Positions 8,483-16,922 are shown, counted from the stretch's first letter. The stretch: DNA of 56,122 nucleotides from Plastoroseomonas hellenica (GCF_018129085.1 NZ_JAAGBB010000018.1:73688-129809); one strand, 5' to 3'. Notes: generated by a model from the letters alone, not told the origin. Numbers and translations: made by a program.

Positions 8483-10018
8483 ATGGACGCAGCCACCTTG
8501 CCCCCCGTCATCCGCCTGCATCCCGAGGACGGGGTGGTGATCGCCCGCATCGCGCTGCCGCCGGGGACGCCGGTGGCGCCGGGCGTCGCAGTGGGCGAGC
8601 GGCGTATCCCGCCCGGGCACAAGGTGGCCACCCGCCTACACGAGAAGGGGGAGCCGATCCGGCGCTATGGCCAGATCATCGGCTTCGCGACCGATGCGAT
8701 CGCGCCGGGCGCCTGGGTGCATACGCATAACTGCGCCATGGGCGATTTCGCCAAGGACTACGCCTGGGGCGTCGATGCCCGCGATCCGAAGGCGGTGCCG
8801 GTGCCCGCCACCTTCGAAGGCATCCGCCGCGCCGATGGCCGCGTCGCCACCCGCAACTACATCGGCATCATCACCAGCGTGAACTGCTCCGCCCATGTCG
8901 CCGATCTGATCGCGCGGCAGTTCGAGCCGAACCCGATCACCGGCGACAATCCACTCGCCGATTGGGCGCATGTCGACGGCGTCGTCGCGCTGACCCACAA
9001 GACCGGCTGCGGCATGACGATGGGCGAGCCGCTGACCCTGCTGCGCCGCACGCTCGCCGGCTTCGCGCGCCACGCCAATTTCTCCCATGTCATCGCAATC
9101 GGCCTCGGCTGCGAGGTGAACCAGCTCGCGCCGATGCTGGAGGAGCAGCGCCTGGCCGGGCGGCTGCGCAGCATGGACATCCAGGACAGCGGCGGTGCCC
9201 GCAAGACGGTCGAGGCCGGGATCAGCTTCGTGCGGGAGGTGCTGGCGGATTCCAACACCTCGCGGCGGCAGACGGTGCCGGCGAGCGAGCTGACCGTGGC
9301 GCTGCAATGCGGCGGCTCCGATGGCTATTCGGGCATCACCGCCAATCCCTCGCTCGGAGCTGCGTCCGATCTGGTGGTTCGGCATGGCGGCACGGTCATC
9401 CTGTCGGAGACACCGGAGACCTATGGCGCGGAGCATCTGCTGACCCGTCGTGCGGTCAGCCAGGAGGTCGGCGAGAAGCTGGTCGAGCTGATGCGCTGGT
9501 GGGAACGCTACACCGAGCGCGAGCAGGCGGAGATGAATGCCAACCCGTCGCCCGGCAACAAGGCGGGCGGCCTCACCACAATCCTGGAGAAGTCGCTCGG
9601 CGCCATGGCCAAGGCCGGCACCACGAACCTGGTCGATGTCTATCGCTATGCCGAGGCGGTGACCAAGAAGGGCTTCGTCTTCATGGACACGCCGGGCTAC
9701 GACCCGGTCGCCGCCACCGGCCAGGTGGCGGGCGGCGCCAACCTGGTCTGCTTCACGACCGGGCGCGGCAGCGTCTTCGGCATGAAGCCGGCGCCCTCGA
9801 TCAAGCTCGCGACCAACGGCGCGATGTATGAGCGGATGTCGGACGACATGGATGTGAATTGCGGCACCGTGCTGACTGGCGAGGAGAGCGTCGCGCAATG
9901 CGGTGAGCGCATCTTCGAGCTGATGCTGCGCGTCGCGAGCGGGGAGCGGACGAAAAGCGAGGCGCTCGGCTTCGGCGCTTCCGAATTCGCGCCATGGACC
10001 ATCGGGGCGACGATGTGA
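8483..10018 (+). CDS. UxaA/GarD-family sugar-acid dehydratase
   Basis: A 511-residue enzyme of the altronate/galactarate dehydratase family. Residues of about 10-90 form the N-terminal SAF domain (HTHNCAMGDFAKDY). The large C-terminal domain starts near FEGIRRADGRVATRNYIG and contains HKTGCGM, GLGCEVNQ, LQCGGSDGYSGITANP and the C-terminal GAMYERMSDDMDVNCGT. The conserved Cys and His residues match the Fe2+-dependent family. The length agrees with UxaA (495) and GarD (523). The ATG at 8483 follows GGGAGCC. With the FAH hydrolase, SDR and IlvD/Edd genes nearby, it fits an oxidative sugar-acid route; altronate itself need not be the substrate. Confidence 0.88.
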   Translation: MDAATLPPVIRLHPEDGVVIARIALPPGTPVAPGVAVGERRIPPGHKVATRLHEKGEPIRRYGQIIGFATDAIAPGAWVHTHNCAMGDFAKDYAWGVDARDPKAVPVPATFEGIRRADGRVATRNYIGIITSVNCSAHVADLIARQFEPNPITGDNPLADWAHVDGVVALTHKTGCGMTMGEPLTLLRRTLAGFARHANFSHVIAIGLGCEVNQLAPMLEEQRLAGRLRSMDIQDSGGARKTVEAGISFVREVLADSNTSRRQTVPASELTVALQCGGSDGYSGITANPSLGAASDLVVRHGGTVILSETPETYGAEHLLTRRAVSQEVGEKLVELMRWWERYTEREQAEMNANPSPGNKAGGLTTILEKSLGAMAKAGTTNLVDVYRYAEAVTKKGFVFMDTPGYDPVAATGQVAGGANLVCFTTGRGSVFGMKPAPSIKLATNGAMYERMSDDMDVNCGTVLTGEESVAQCGERIFELMLRVASGERTKSEALGFGASEFAPWTIGATM

Positions 10019-10281
10019 GCCCGGCCTATGGCATGGTGACGTCAGGCGTCGGTGCCATGCTGCTGGTCGCCGGCCTCGGCTTCCTGCTGGCGTCGCTGAT
10101 GGCCATGACGCGGGCCTGGCGCGGCGGCCTGCCCTGGTGGTCGGGCGGGCTGATCTGGTTCACGCCCTCCCGCCAGCCACCAGCAGCGCGCCCGCACATG
10201 CGGACGGCGCTGCGCCGCTGGCTGGCCGCGATCCCTTGCCTGATGGCCGCCGTCGCGCTGCTCTCGCTGGCGGGCACCTAG
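10015..10281 (+). CDS. Small two-TM membrane protein of unknown function
   Basis: An 88-residue protein starting with the GTG that overlaps the UxaA stop (GTGA, 10015-10018). It has two clear hydrophobic segments: a first one (MLLVAGLGFLLASLM) and a last one near the C-terminus (AIPCLMAAVALLSLAG), separated by a basic, Pro/Trp-rich loop. The family is not recognised. Translational coupling to the dehydratase suggests co-expression only. Its TAG stop is the first triplet of a palindromic element. Confidence 0.6.
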   Translation: MSPAYGMVTSGVGAMLLVAGLGFLLASLMAMTRAWRGGLPWWSGGLIWFTPSRQPPAARPHMRTALRRWLAAIPCLMAAVALLSLAGT

Positions 10282-10320
10282 AGCATGATGCGCTCGCTTG
10301 CGCTCACGGATCATGCTCTA
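10279..10320. repeat. Palindromic repeat, family D copy 1
   Basis: A perfect 10-base outer stem, TAGAGCATGA / TCATGCTCTA, encloses a C/G-rich centre. It begins at the TAG stop of the preceding gene and is followed by CCTTTTGTTT, so it may act as a terminator on the plus strand. The second copy is at 42145-42190. Each D copy lies next to a family B copy. Confidence 0.72.
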
Positions 10321-10331
10321 GCCTTTTGTTT

Positions 10332-10381
10332 GATCGCGTGATTCAGACTTTTCGGCGATTCCGCCTCAAGTCATCACGCTC
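10332..10381 (-). repeat. Palindromic repeat, family B copy 1
   Basis: Read on the minus strand it opens GAGCGTGATGACTTGAGGC and closes GTCTGAATCACGCGATC, with a short inner CGGCGATT-type hairpin. It matches 42085-42135 almost base for base in the arms and also matches 18032-18082 and 30961-31009. Confidence 0.75.
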
Positions 10382-10407
10382 TAACGGCGCCCGCCGCGCT
10401 TTTTTCT

Positions 10408-10464
10408 GGCGATCCGATTCACGCCTCCGGGCGGTTCCGCCCGGAGGCGATCCGACCGCTGCTC
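10408..10464 (-). repeat. Palindromic repeat, family C copy 1
   Basis: It contains a perfect 13-base stem (CGCCTCCGGGCGG / CCGCCCGGAGGCG, 10422-10449) and the family signature GGAGGCGTGAATC on the minus strand. It overlaps the TGA stop of the FAH gene by two bases. A T-run lies at 10400-10405, but on the wrong side of the stem for a minus-strand terminator. Confidence 0.7.
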
Positions 10465-11314
10465 AGGCGCTCCAGGGCACCAGCTTCTGGGTCTGCTCGC
10501 CGAGCCCTGCGATGCCGAGGCGCAAGGTCTGCCCGGCCTTCAGGAAGATCGGCGTCGGCTTGACGCCGAGGCCGACGCCCGGCGGCGTGCCGGTGCTGAT
10601 GACATCGCCCGGATGCAGGGTGATGCACTGGCTGACATAGGCGATGAGCTGCTTCACGCCGAAGATCATCGTCTTCGTGCTGCCGTTCTGCATCCGCTTG
10701 CCGTCCACCTCGGTGAACATCGCGAGGTTCTGCGGATCGGGGATCTCGTCCTTGGTCACCAGCCAGGGGCCGAGCGGCCCGAAGGTGTCGAAGCCCTTGC
10801 CCTTGTCCCAGGCGCCGCCACGCTCGGCCTGCCACTCACGCTCCGAGACGTCATTGGCGATGGCGTAGCCGGCGACGTAATCCAGCGCCTTCTCCTCCGG
10901 CACGTGCCGCGCCGTGGTGCCGATGATGACCGCGAGCTCGACCTCGTAGTCGGTCTTCACGCTGTTGCGCGGGATGATGACGTCGTCGTTCGGGCCGGTG
11001 ACGGCGCCGAGCGACTTCAGGAAGACGATCGGCTCCTTCGGGATCGCGGCGCCGGTCTCGGCCGCGTGGTCGGCGTAGTTCAGGCCGATGCAGACGAAGT
11101 TTGTCAGCCCGGTGACGCATTGGCCGAGGCGCGGATTGCCGTCGACCTTCGGCAGCGTGTTCGGGTCGAGGCCTGCGATCTTGGCCAGCACACCGGGCGA
11201 CAGCGCCTCGCCGGCGAGATCCGGGATGATGCCCGACAGATCGCGGATCGCGCCCGCAGCATCAAGCAGACCCGGCTTTTCCTTGCCCTTCGGGCCGTAA
11301 CGCAGAAGCTTCAT
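10463..11314 (-). CDS. Fumarylacetoacetate-hydrolase-family protein (2,4-diketo-3-deoxy-sugar-acid hydrolase candidate)
   Basis: A 283-residue metal-dependent C-C bond hydrolase of the FAH fold. It has the lid/N-terminal region, GLNYADHAAE (78-86), the metal ligands Glu124 and Glu126 in DYEVELAV and Asp155 in AIAND, and the C-terminal TGTPPGVGLG loop. FAH enzymes next to a 2-keto-3-deoxy-fuconate-type SDR, as here (gene at 11624), typically cleave 2,4-diketo-3-deoxy acids to pyruvate and a hydroxy-acid. That is the preferred reading, by context. A generic acylpyruvase or ureidoglycolate lyase-like role is possible. Confidence 0.87.
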   Translation of the reverse strand: MKLLRYGPKGKEKPGLLDAAGAIRDLSGIIPDLAGEALSPGVLAKIAGLDPNTLPKVDGNPRLGQCVTGLTNFVCIGLNYADHAAETGAAIPKEPIVFLKSLGAVTGPNDDVIIPRNSVKTDYEVELAVIIGTTARHVPEEKALDYVAGYAIANDVSEREWQAERGGAWDKGKGFDTFGPLGPWLVTKDEIPDPQNLAMFTEVDGKRMQNGSTKTMIFGVKQLIAYVSQCITLHPGDVISTGTPPGVGLGVKPTPIFLKAGQTLRLGIAGLGEQTQKLVPWSA

Positions 11315-11380
11315 CGAGGTCTTCCTTATGGAGTTACAAGAACGGGCCGGCCACCTGACCGATCCGAGAGCGAAGCCCGT

Positions 11381-11616
11381 GCGGCCGCAGGCCGCCGATA
11401 GTTGCTGCGGGGCGAGCGCAGCGATGCCCCGGCTCTCCTTCGCCTAGGCTTCGGAGAGCACGCGCCACGCAGCTGCAGGCTGCTACTGGTTTCTGCGGAG
11501 CAAGGCGAAGCCGATGCTCCGGGGCCGCGAATGCGGCCCCGCGCGCGACCAACAGCCGTCGCCAGAGCGCACCCGACAGCGCGAAAGCCAAGCGACCGGA
11601 GGTCGCGCCGGCGCCT
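11381..11616 (-). repeat. Long dispersed structured repeat, copy 1 (gene-free interval between FAH and SDR genes)
   Basis: The 309-base interval 11315-11623 has no supported gene. It holds a structured element with several self-complementary blocks: GCGGCCGCAGGCCGCC at the left, GCTCTCC...GGAGAGC in the middle, and GGGGCCGCGAATGCGGCCCC at 11521-11540. The right-hand half (about 11491-11616) recurs inverted at 27297-27425 with small differences, and the left block recurs at 27431-27446. The open frames across it look like by-products of base composition. Confidence 0.72.
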
Positions 11617-11623
11617 GAGGACA

Positions 11624-12373
11624 TTAATTCGTCCAACCGCCGTCGATGACGATGGCCTGGGCGGTCATGAAGCCGCTCTCGTCGCTCGCGAGATAGACGG
11701 CGAGTGCCGCGATCTCCTCGGCATTGGCGAGGCGGCCCATCGCCTGGCGGGCGACGAAGGCGGCGCGCGCTGCCTCGAGGCCACCCGCCGCCACGGCATT
11801 GGCGGCGACGCGTTCGCCGAGGCTTGGCGTGTCCACCGTGCCGGGGCAGATGCAGTTGCAGCGGATGCCGCGGGTCACGTAGTCCGCAGCGACGCTCTTG
11901 GTCATGCCGACAACGGCAGCCTTGGTCGCTCCATAGACGAAGCGGTTGGCGACGCCTTTCACGCTGCCGGCAGCGCTCGCCATGTTGACGATGGCGCCGC
12001 CGCCCTTGGCCAGCATGCCGGGAAGCGCCGCCTGCATCGCCTTCCATTGGCTGCGGGCGTTCAGTGCGAAGGCCGCGTCCCATTCGGCGTCGCTGCAGGT
12101 CTCGGCCGTGTTCTGGTGCACGAAGCCCGCGCAGTTGAACAGCACGTCGAGCGGCCCGGCCTTCGCCATGGCGGCTGCCAGCGCGTGGTCATCCAGCACG
12201 TCGAGCCGCTGCGTCGCGACGCCGTGCTCTTCGAGGCCGGCGAGCTTCGCGGCATCACGGTCGGTCGCGATGACGCGACCGCCCTCGCGTGCAAAGGCGA
12301 TGGCGGAAGCGCGGCCGATGCCCTGGCCGGCCGCGGTGACGAAGCAGGCCTTGCCCGCGAGGCGTCCGGTCAT
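11624..12373 (-). CDS. SDR oxidoreductase, 2-keto-3-deoxy-L-fuconate dehydrogenase-like
   Basis: A 249-residue classical short-chain dehydrogenase. The NAD(P) motif TAAGQGIG is at 13-20, with Asp38 in ATDRD suggesting NAD+ preference, NCAG near 80-83, catalytic Ser133, and Tyr147/Lys151 in YGATK. The segments NMASAAGSVKG and CNCICPGTVDTPSL are characteristic of the group containing 2-keto-3-deoxy-L-fuconate 4-dehydrogenases. It lies between a FAH-family hydrolase and an IlvD/Edd dehydratase on the same strand, matching dehydratase, dehydrogenase and hydrolase steps of non-phosphorylative sugar-acid oxidation. A second SDR of the same type is at 48685. Confidence 0.85.
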   Translation of the reverse strand: MTGRLAGKACFVTAAGQGIGRASAIAFAREGGRVIATDRDAAKLAGLEEHGVATQRLDVLDDHALAAAMAKAGPLDVLFNCAGFVHQNTAETCSDAEWDAAFALNARSQWKAMQAALPGMLAKGGGAIVNMASAAGSVKGVANRFVYGATKAAVVGMTKSVAADYVTRGIRCNCICPGTVDTPSLGERVAANAVAAGGLEAARAAFVARQAMGRLANAEEIAALAVYLASDESGFMTAQAIVIDGGWTN

Positions 12374-12393
12374 GTCCCGCTCCCTTGTCAGTG

Positions 12394-12461
12394 GAGCGTC
12401 CGATTCAAACCTTCGGGCCGTCCGACGTATAGGTCGGACCCCATCCGGTCATCGGACGCTC
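12394..12461 (-). repeat. Palindromic repeat, family A copy 2
   Basis: It fills the gap between the SDR start and the IlvD/Edd stop. The outer arms GAGCGTCCGAT / ATCGGACGCTC pair perfectly, and the centre has GTCCGAC-GTATAG-GTCGGAC. On the minus strand the TGA stop of the dehydratase gene reads directly into the element (TGAGCGTCC), so element and gene share two bases. Confidence 0.75.
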
Positions 12462-14250
12462 AGTGGTTATGGCGGCTCTCGCCGCGCGTCGTCAGGATAT
12501 CGAGATACATGGTCGCCGGCTCCAGGCAGCCGCCGGTGCCGAGCTGGCCGACCATGCTGCGGTAAATCTCCTCCCAGGGCGTCTTGTTCAGCAGCTTGGG
12601 CGGGGTCCAGGCGGCGCGGCGGGCGGCCAGCTCCGCTTCCGGGATCAGCACGTCGACCTTGCGGGTCGTCAGGTCGATGCGGATCGGATCACCCGATTTC
12701 AGCAGTGCCAGTCCACCGCCGACCGCCGCTTCCGGTGTGACGTTGAGGATGGAGGGGCTGCCGGAGGTGCCGCTCTGTCGCCCGTCGCCCATGGTGGGCA
12801 GCGCCGAGATTCCCTTGTTCAGCAGTGCAGCCGGCGGCTGCATGTTCACCACCTCCGCGCTGCCGGGATAGCCGACCGGTCCGCAATTGCGGATCACCAG
12901 TACCGTATGTTCATCGATCCCGAGCGAGGGATCCTCGATGCGATCGTGATAGTCCTCCGGCCCTTCGAAGACGACGACCTTGCCTTCGAAGACATCGGGC
13001 GGGTTCGACAGGAAGCGGCGGCGGAAGGCCTCGTCGATGACGCTCACCTTCATCACCGCATTGTCGAAGAGGTTGCCGGAGAGGATGACGAAGCCCGCAC
13101 GCTCCTTCATCGGCTCGGCATAGGCGCGGATCACCTCGCGGTCCGGTGGCGGCACTTCGGCCAGGTCCTCGGCGACGGTCCTGCCGGTCACCGTGCGCGC
13201 CTCGCCGCGCAGCTTGCCGGCTTGCTTGAGCTCCGCCATGACGGCGGGGATGCCGCCGGCGCGGTGGAAGGCCTCGCCCAGGAAGCGGCCGGCCGGCTGG
13301 CAATCGACCAGCAACGGAATGTCCTGGCCGATGGTTTGCCAATCCTCGATCGAGAGTTCGACGCCCATGTGCCGGGCAATTGCGATGATATGCGGCGGGC
13401 AATTGGTGGAGGCGCCGATCGCGGAGGCGCAGAGGATCGCATTCTCGAAGGCGGCGCGCGTCATGATGTCGGAGGGCCGAAGATTCTCGCCCACCATCGC
13501 GACGATGCGCCGGCCCGTGGCATAGGCCATCTGCCCGCGCTCCCGGTGCGGGCCGGGGATCGCCGCGCAGCCGGGCAGCGACATCCCCAGCGCTTCCGCC
13601 AGGGAATTCATCGACAGCGCGGTGCCCATAGTGTTGCAGTGGCCGACGCTCGGCGCGCTGCTCGCCACCAGCTCCATGAAGCCGTCATAGTCGAGCTGGC
13701 CCTGTGCCAGCATCCTGCGCGCTTCCCAGACGATGGTGCCGGAGCCGGTGAGCCGCCCCTTGTAGTGGCCATCGAGCATCGGCCCGCCGGACAGCACGAT
13801 CGCCGGGATGTTCATCGTGGCGGCACCCATCAGGCAGGCGGGCGTCGTCTTGTCGCAGCCCGTGGTCAGCACGACACCGTCCAGGGGATAGCCGTGCAGC
13901 ACCTCGACCAGCGAGAGATAGGCCAGGTTGCGGTCGAGCGCCGCGGTCGGGCGCTTGCCGGTTTCCTGAATGGGATGGATCGGAAACTCCAGCGGGATGC
14001 CGCCGGCGTCACGGATGCCGGCCTTGGTGCGCACCGCCAGATCGATATGGTGCCGGTTGCAGGGCGCGATGTCGCTGCCGGTCTGAGCGATGCCGATGAT
14101 CGGCTTGCCCGACTGCAACTCGCCCCGCGTCAGCCCGTAATTCAGCATGCGCTCGATGTAGAGCGCGGTCATGCCGGGATCCTCGGGGTCGTCGAACCAG
14201 CGCTGGCTGCGCAGGCGGAAATGCTTCTTGGTCTGATCGGCGCCGGCCAT
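12460..14250 (-). CDS. IlvD/Edd-family sugar-acid dehydratase (D-xylonate / L-arabinonate dehydratase type)
   Basis: A 596-residue Fe-S dehydratase. The cluster ligands are Cys64 in SDIAPCNRHH, Cys132 in TTGCDKTTPA and Cys205 in SAPSVGHCNTMG, followed by GCAAIPGPHRERGQMAY. The N-terminus (RSQRWFDDPEDPGMTALYIE) and the C-terminal RHNH end are those of XylD-type sugar-acid dehydratases, not of branched-chain IlvD. It therefore probably converts a pentonate to the 2-keto-3-deoxy acid. The ATG at 14250 follows GGGAGGCGAGGAG; longer frames enter the MATE gene. It is in the same orientation as the SDR and FAH genes downstream. Confidence 0.9.
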   Translation of the reverse strand: MAGADQTKKHFRLRSQRWFDDPEDPGMTALYIERMLNYGLTRGELQSGKPIIGIAQTGSDIAPCNRHHIDLAVRTKAGIRDAGGIPLEFPIHPIQETGKRPTAALDRNLAYLSLVEVLHGYPLDGVVLTTGCDKTTPACLMGAATMNIPAIVLSGGPMLDGHYKGRLTGSGTIVWEARRMLAQGQLDYDGFMELVASSAPSVGHCNTMGTALSMNSLAEALGMSLPGCAAIPGPHRERGQMAYATGRRIVAMVGENLRPSDIMTRAAFENAILCASAIGASTNCPPHIIAIARHMGVELSIEDWQTIGQDIPLLVDCQPAGRFLGEAFHRAGGIPAVMAELKQAGKLRGEARTVTGRTVAEDLAEVPPPDREVIRAYAEPMKERAGFVILSGNLFDNAVMKVSVIDEAFRRRFLSNPPDVFEGKVVVFEGPEDYHDRIEDPSLGIDEHTVLVIRNCGPVGYPGSAEVVNMQPPAALLNKGISALPTMGDGRQSGTSGSPSILNVTPEAAVGGGLALLKSGDPIRIDLTTRKVDVLIPEAELAARRAAWTPPKLLNKTPWEEIYRSMVGQLGTGGCLEPATMYLDILTTRGESRHNH

Positions 14251-14306
14251 GGCTCCTCGCCTCCCACTATCTTGGGGAGGCAGGCTCTCGCCCTCGGCGG
14301 ACGCTG

Positions 14307-15755
14307 TCAACGGCGGGCGGCGGCGGTCAGCCGGCGCCAGCGGCGCAGCATGAGCACGGCCACCACCGCCAGCCCGGCGGCCAGCCCCCACCAGACCCCG
14401 CGGGCCTCGAGCCCCACCGGCAGCGCCAGCGCGACGCCGAGCGGCAGACCGATGCCCCAATAGCCGAGGGCGGCGAACAGCATCGGCACCCGCGTGTCCT
14501 TGAAGCCACGGAGCGCGCCTGCGGCCACCACCTGCACGCCATCGGCAAGCTGGAAGACGCCTGCGATCACCAGCAACGCGGCGCCGAGCTCGGCCGCCGC
14601 CGCGGCACTCGGGTCGGCCGGTTCCAGGAAGGCCCAGGTGAGCGGGCCGGAGAAGCCGATCAGCAGCACCGCCATCAGCACCATGAAGCCGGCGCCGAGC
14701 AGGATCGCGACCCGCCCGGCCCAGGCCGCCGCGGCCGTCGCGCCGGCGCCGACGAAGAGCCCGACGCGGGAGGTCGCGGCCTGGCCGATGCCCATCGGGA
14801 TCATGAAGGTGCAGGTCGCGATCTGCACGGCGATGGCGTGGGCGGCCACGGAAATCGCGCCGAACCAGCCCACCACGATCAGCGCCGTGGCGAAGACCCC
14901 AATCTCCAGCAGCATCTGCGCCGCGATCGGCAGCCCGACCCGGAACACCTCCGCGAGGCGCGCGAGGTCGAGGCGCCAGAAGCGCCCGAGCAGGCGAAAG
15001 CGGTGCAATTGCCGGTCGCGCCGGATCAACAGCAGCAGCACGCCGAGCATGGTCAGGTTGGCGATGGCGCTGGCGATGCCGGCGCCGGTCACGCCCCAGC
15101 CATGCCAGGACCCGACGCCCCAGGGGGCGCCGCCGAAGACCAGGATCCAGGCCAGCACGGCATTCAGCAGCACTGCGCTGCCGGAGACCCAGAGTGCCGC
15201 GTTCGGTCGCTCCATCGCCGCGAGGAAGCCGCGCAGCAGGACGAAGCCGCAGAAGCCGGGCATGCCCCACATCATCGCGCGCACATAGTCGCCGGCGAGT
15301 GCCGCCAGGGCCGGATCCTGCCCGAGCAGGCGCAGGATCGCGTCGGCGTGCCACATCACCAGCCAGGCCGGCAGCGTCAGCGCGGCGATCGCCCAGACAG
15401 TCTGGCGTGCATCGCGCCGCATCTCCCGCATCCAGCCGCGGCCAAGCCCGCCGCCGCGACGCCCGGCGCCGCGGGACTGCGCCAGCATCGGCGCCGCGGC
15501 GAGCGCGATGCCGAAGCTCGGCGCCAGCATCGCCCAATAGAGGTTGGCCCCAAGCGTCGCCGCCGCCAGCGCCTGAGTGGAGAGCCGCCCCAGGATCAGC
15601 GCATCGGTCAGCGCCAGCGCGAATTGTGACAGGTTGGTGAGCGCCAGCGGCGCCGCGAGGGCGAGCAGCGCGCGCAGTTCGGCCCGGAGACCGCTGCGCG
15701 GCATGGACGTGTCCGGCATGGTGTTTTTTGACCGTGTTGGGACGGGCGTAGCCAT
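14307..15755 (-). CDS. MATE-family multidrug/toxin exporter (NorM-like)
   Basis: A 482-residue inner-membrane antiporter with about 12 hydrophobic segments in two homologous halves. Typical MATE stretches are APLALTNLSQFALALTDALILG in the first helix, a PMLAQSRGAG cytoplasmic loop, and FRVGLPIAAQMLLEIGVF at the start of the second half. An ATG at 15719 (MPDTSMPRSG) is an alternative start that would remove a 12-residue tail. It is 56 bases upstream of the IlvD/Edd gene on the same strand. Substrate and coupling ion (Na+ or H+) are not deducible. Confidence 0.9.
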   Translation of the reverse strand: MATPVPTRSKNTMPDTSMPRSGLRAELRALLALAAPLALTNLSQFALALTDALILGRLSTQALAAATLGANLYWAMLAPSFGIALAAAPMLAQSRGAGRRGGGLGRGWMREMRRDARQTVWAIAALTLPAWLVMWHADAILRLLGQDPALAALAGDYVRAMMWGMPGFCGFVLLRGFLAAMERPNAALWVSGSAVLLNAVLAWILVFGGAPWGVGSWHGWGVTGAGIASAIANLTMLGVLLLLIRRDRQLHRFRLLGRFWRLDLARLAEVFRVGLPIAAQMLLEIGVFATALIVVGWFGAISVAAHAIAVQIATCTFMIPMGIGQAATSRVGLFVGAGATAAAAWAGRVAILLGAGFMVLMAVLLIGFSGPLTWAFLEPADPSAAAAAELGAALLVIAGVFQLADGVQVVAAGALRGFKDTRVPMLFAALGYWGIGLPLGVALALPVGLEARGVWWGLAAGLAVVAVLMLRRWRRLTAAARR

Positions 15756-15875
15756 TCCAGGCTGACGCAGCCGGGGATGCGGATCACGCGCTCAGATGGA
15801 GACACTGACCCGTGGCGGGCTCGCTTGAGCCGCTGGCAGATCAGTCCGGCGGCGTCGCGCCGCCGGAGATGGAGA

Positions 15876-16922
15876 TCAGGCGGCCGGGGCTTCGCCGAGG
15901 AAGGATTGCACCGCCAGGAACAGGGCGCCGCGATTGCGCTCCATCCACATGCCATGCGTGCCTTCGCCGAGCAGCACCAGGCGTTTCCCGGGCGAATTGG
16001 TCAGCAGCGGGAACAGCGTCTGCGCCATGTAGGGCGGCGTGTCCTGGTCCCATTCGCCGAGGACCAGTAGGGTCGGCGCGGTGATCTTCGCGGGATCGTA
16101 GAAGGGCCGGCCGGCGGCCCAGTATTCTCGCCCATCCGCGACCGAGCCGTTCGGCGCGCGCAGCACCGGTGGGTTGCGGCGCTGGCCTTCGGGATCGGTC
16201 GCCCAGGTGACGCCGGCCCAATGCTCGAACCAGCCGGCCGGCACCAGCCCGGCGCGCTTGTCCTCCGGCACGCCGGCGCCGCGCCGGGCGCGCGCCGCCT
16301 GCTGGGTCACCAGGCGATAGGCGCCGAGATTGCCGCCGGGGTCGGCGAGGCTGGCGCTCTGGCGCAGCCAGACCGGTGCATAGAGCACCAGCCGCTCCAC
16401 CAGCGCCGGGTTCTCGGCGGCGAAGCGCCCCATCAGGGCGGTGCCCCAGGAATAGCCGAGCATGCAGAGCTTCGGCAGCGACCGTGCATTGCGAATGAAG
16501 GCCGCGGCGGTCGTGATGTCCTGCACCGCCTGTTCCCCGCGCACCAGCGGCGGGTTGGCCTCGGGCGGCTGCGCCATCTCGGGCGGGCGAGTGCTGCGGC
16601 CATAGCCGCGCAGGTCGAGGCACCAGACATCGAAGCCGTTGCCGGCGATATAGTCCATCCAGGACGGGCCGCCGCCGAGCGGCAGGTCGAAGGCGGTCGA
16701 GGCCGGATAGGTCGCGCCATGCACCATCAGCAGGGTGCGGCCGGGGCGGGCGGCCAGGCCCTCCGGCCGCTTGCTGCGCAGGAACAGCTCGATTCCCGCA
16801 TCGCCCGAGGGGATCATATGCTCCTCGGTCACGATCTGCGGTGCCGCCTGCGCCGCGGCCTGCACGGGAATGACGAAGGGGGCGGCGAGGAGGGGGGAGG
16901 TCATGAGGACGCGGCGCTTCAT
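15876..16922 (-). CDS. Exported alpha/beta hydrolase
   Basis: A 348-residue alpha/beta-fold hydrolase. It begins with a KRR-type signal peptide (residues 1 to about 26, ending PVQAAAQA), so it is probably periplasmic and possibly Tat-exported. The oxyanion-hole HGA is at 69-71, the nucleophile elbow GYSWG has Ser158, an acid candidate lies in GEWDQDTPP near 293, and the catalytic His is in GEGTHGMWMERN near 324. The substrate is unknown; esterase or lactonase is equally possible. It is a single gene flanked by gaps of 75 and 120 bases. Confidence 0.86.
   Translation of the reverse strand: MKRRVLMTSPLLAAPFVIPVQAAAQAAPQIVTEEHMIPSGDAGIELFLRSKRPEGLAARPGRTLLMVHGATYPASTAFDLPLGGGPSWMDYIAGNGFDVWCLDLRGYGRSTRPPEMAQPPEANPPLVRGEQAVQDITTAAAFIRNARSLPKLCMLGYSWGTALMGRFAAENPALVERLVLYAPVWLRQSASLADPGGNLGAYRLVTQQAARARRGAGVPEDKRAGLVPAGWFEHWAGVTWATDPEGQRRNPPVLRAPNGSVADGREYWAAGRPFYDPAKITAPTLLVLGEWDQDTPPYMAQTLFPLLTNSPGKRLVLLGEGTHGMWMERNRGALFLAVQSFLGEAPAA

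Noticed and set aside
10400-10449. The 13-base GC stem after the FAH gene as a rho-independent terminator.
   Set aside because: The T-run lies 5' of the stem on the plus strand and reads as an A-run after it on the minus strand. The stem is part of a family C repeat.
11334-12083. An overlapping minus-strand frame through the long dispersed repeat as a gene.
   Set aside because: Half of it is an alternative frame of the SDR gene and the rest is the structured repeat; no protein family or ribosome site is evident.
14251-15537. An upstream extension of the IlvD/Edd gene giving a protein over 1000 residues.
   Set aside because: The extra part is an out-of-frame read of the MATE gene. The ATG at 14250 has a good ribosome site and gives the family length.
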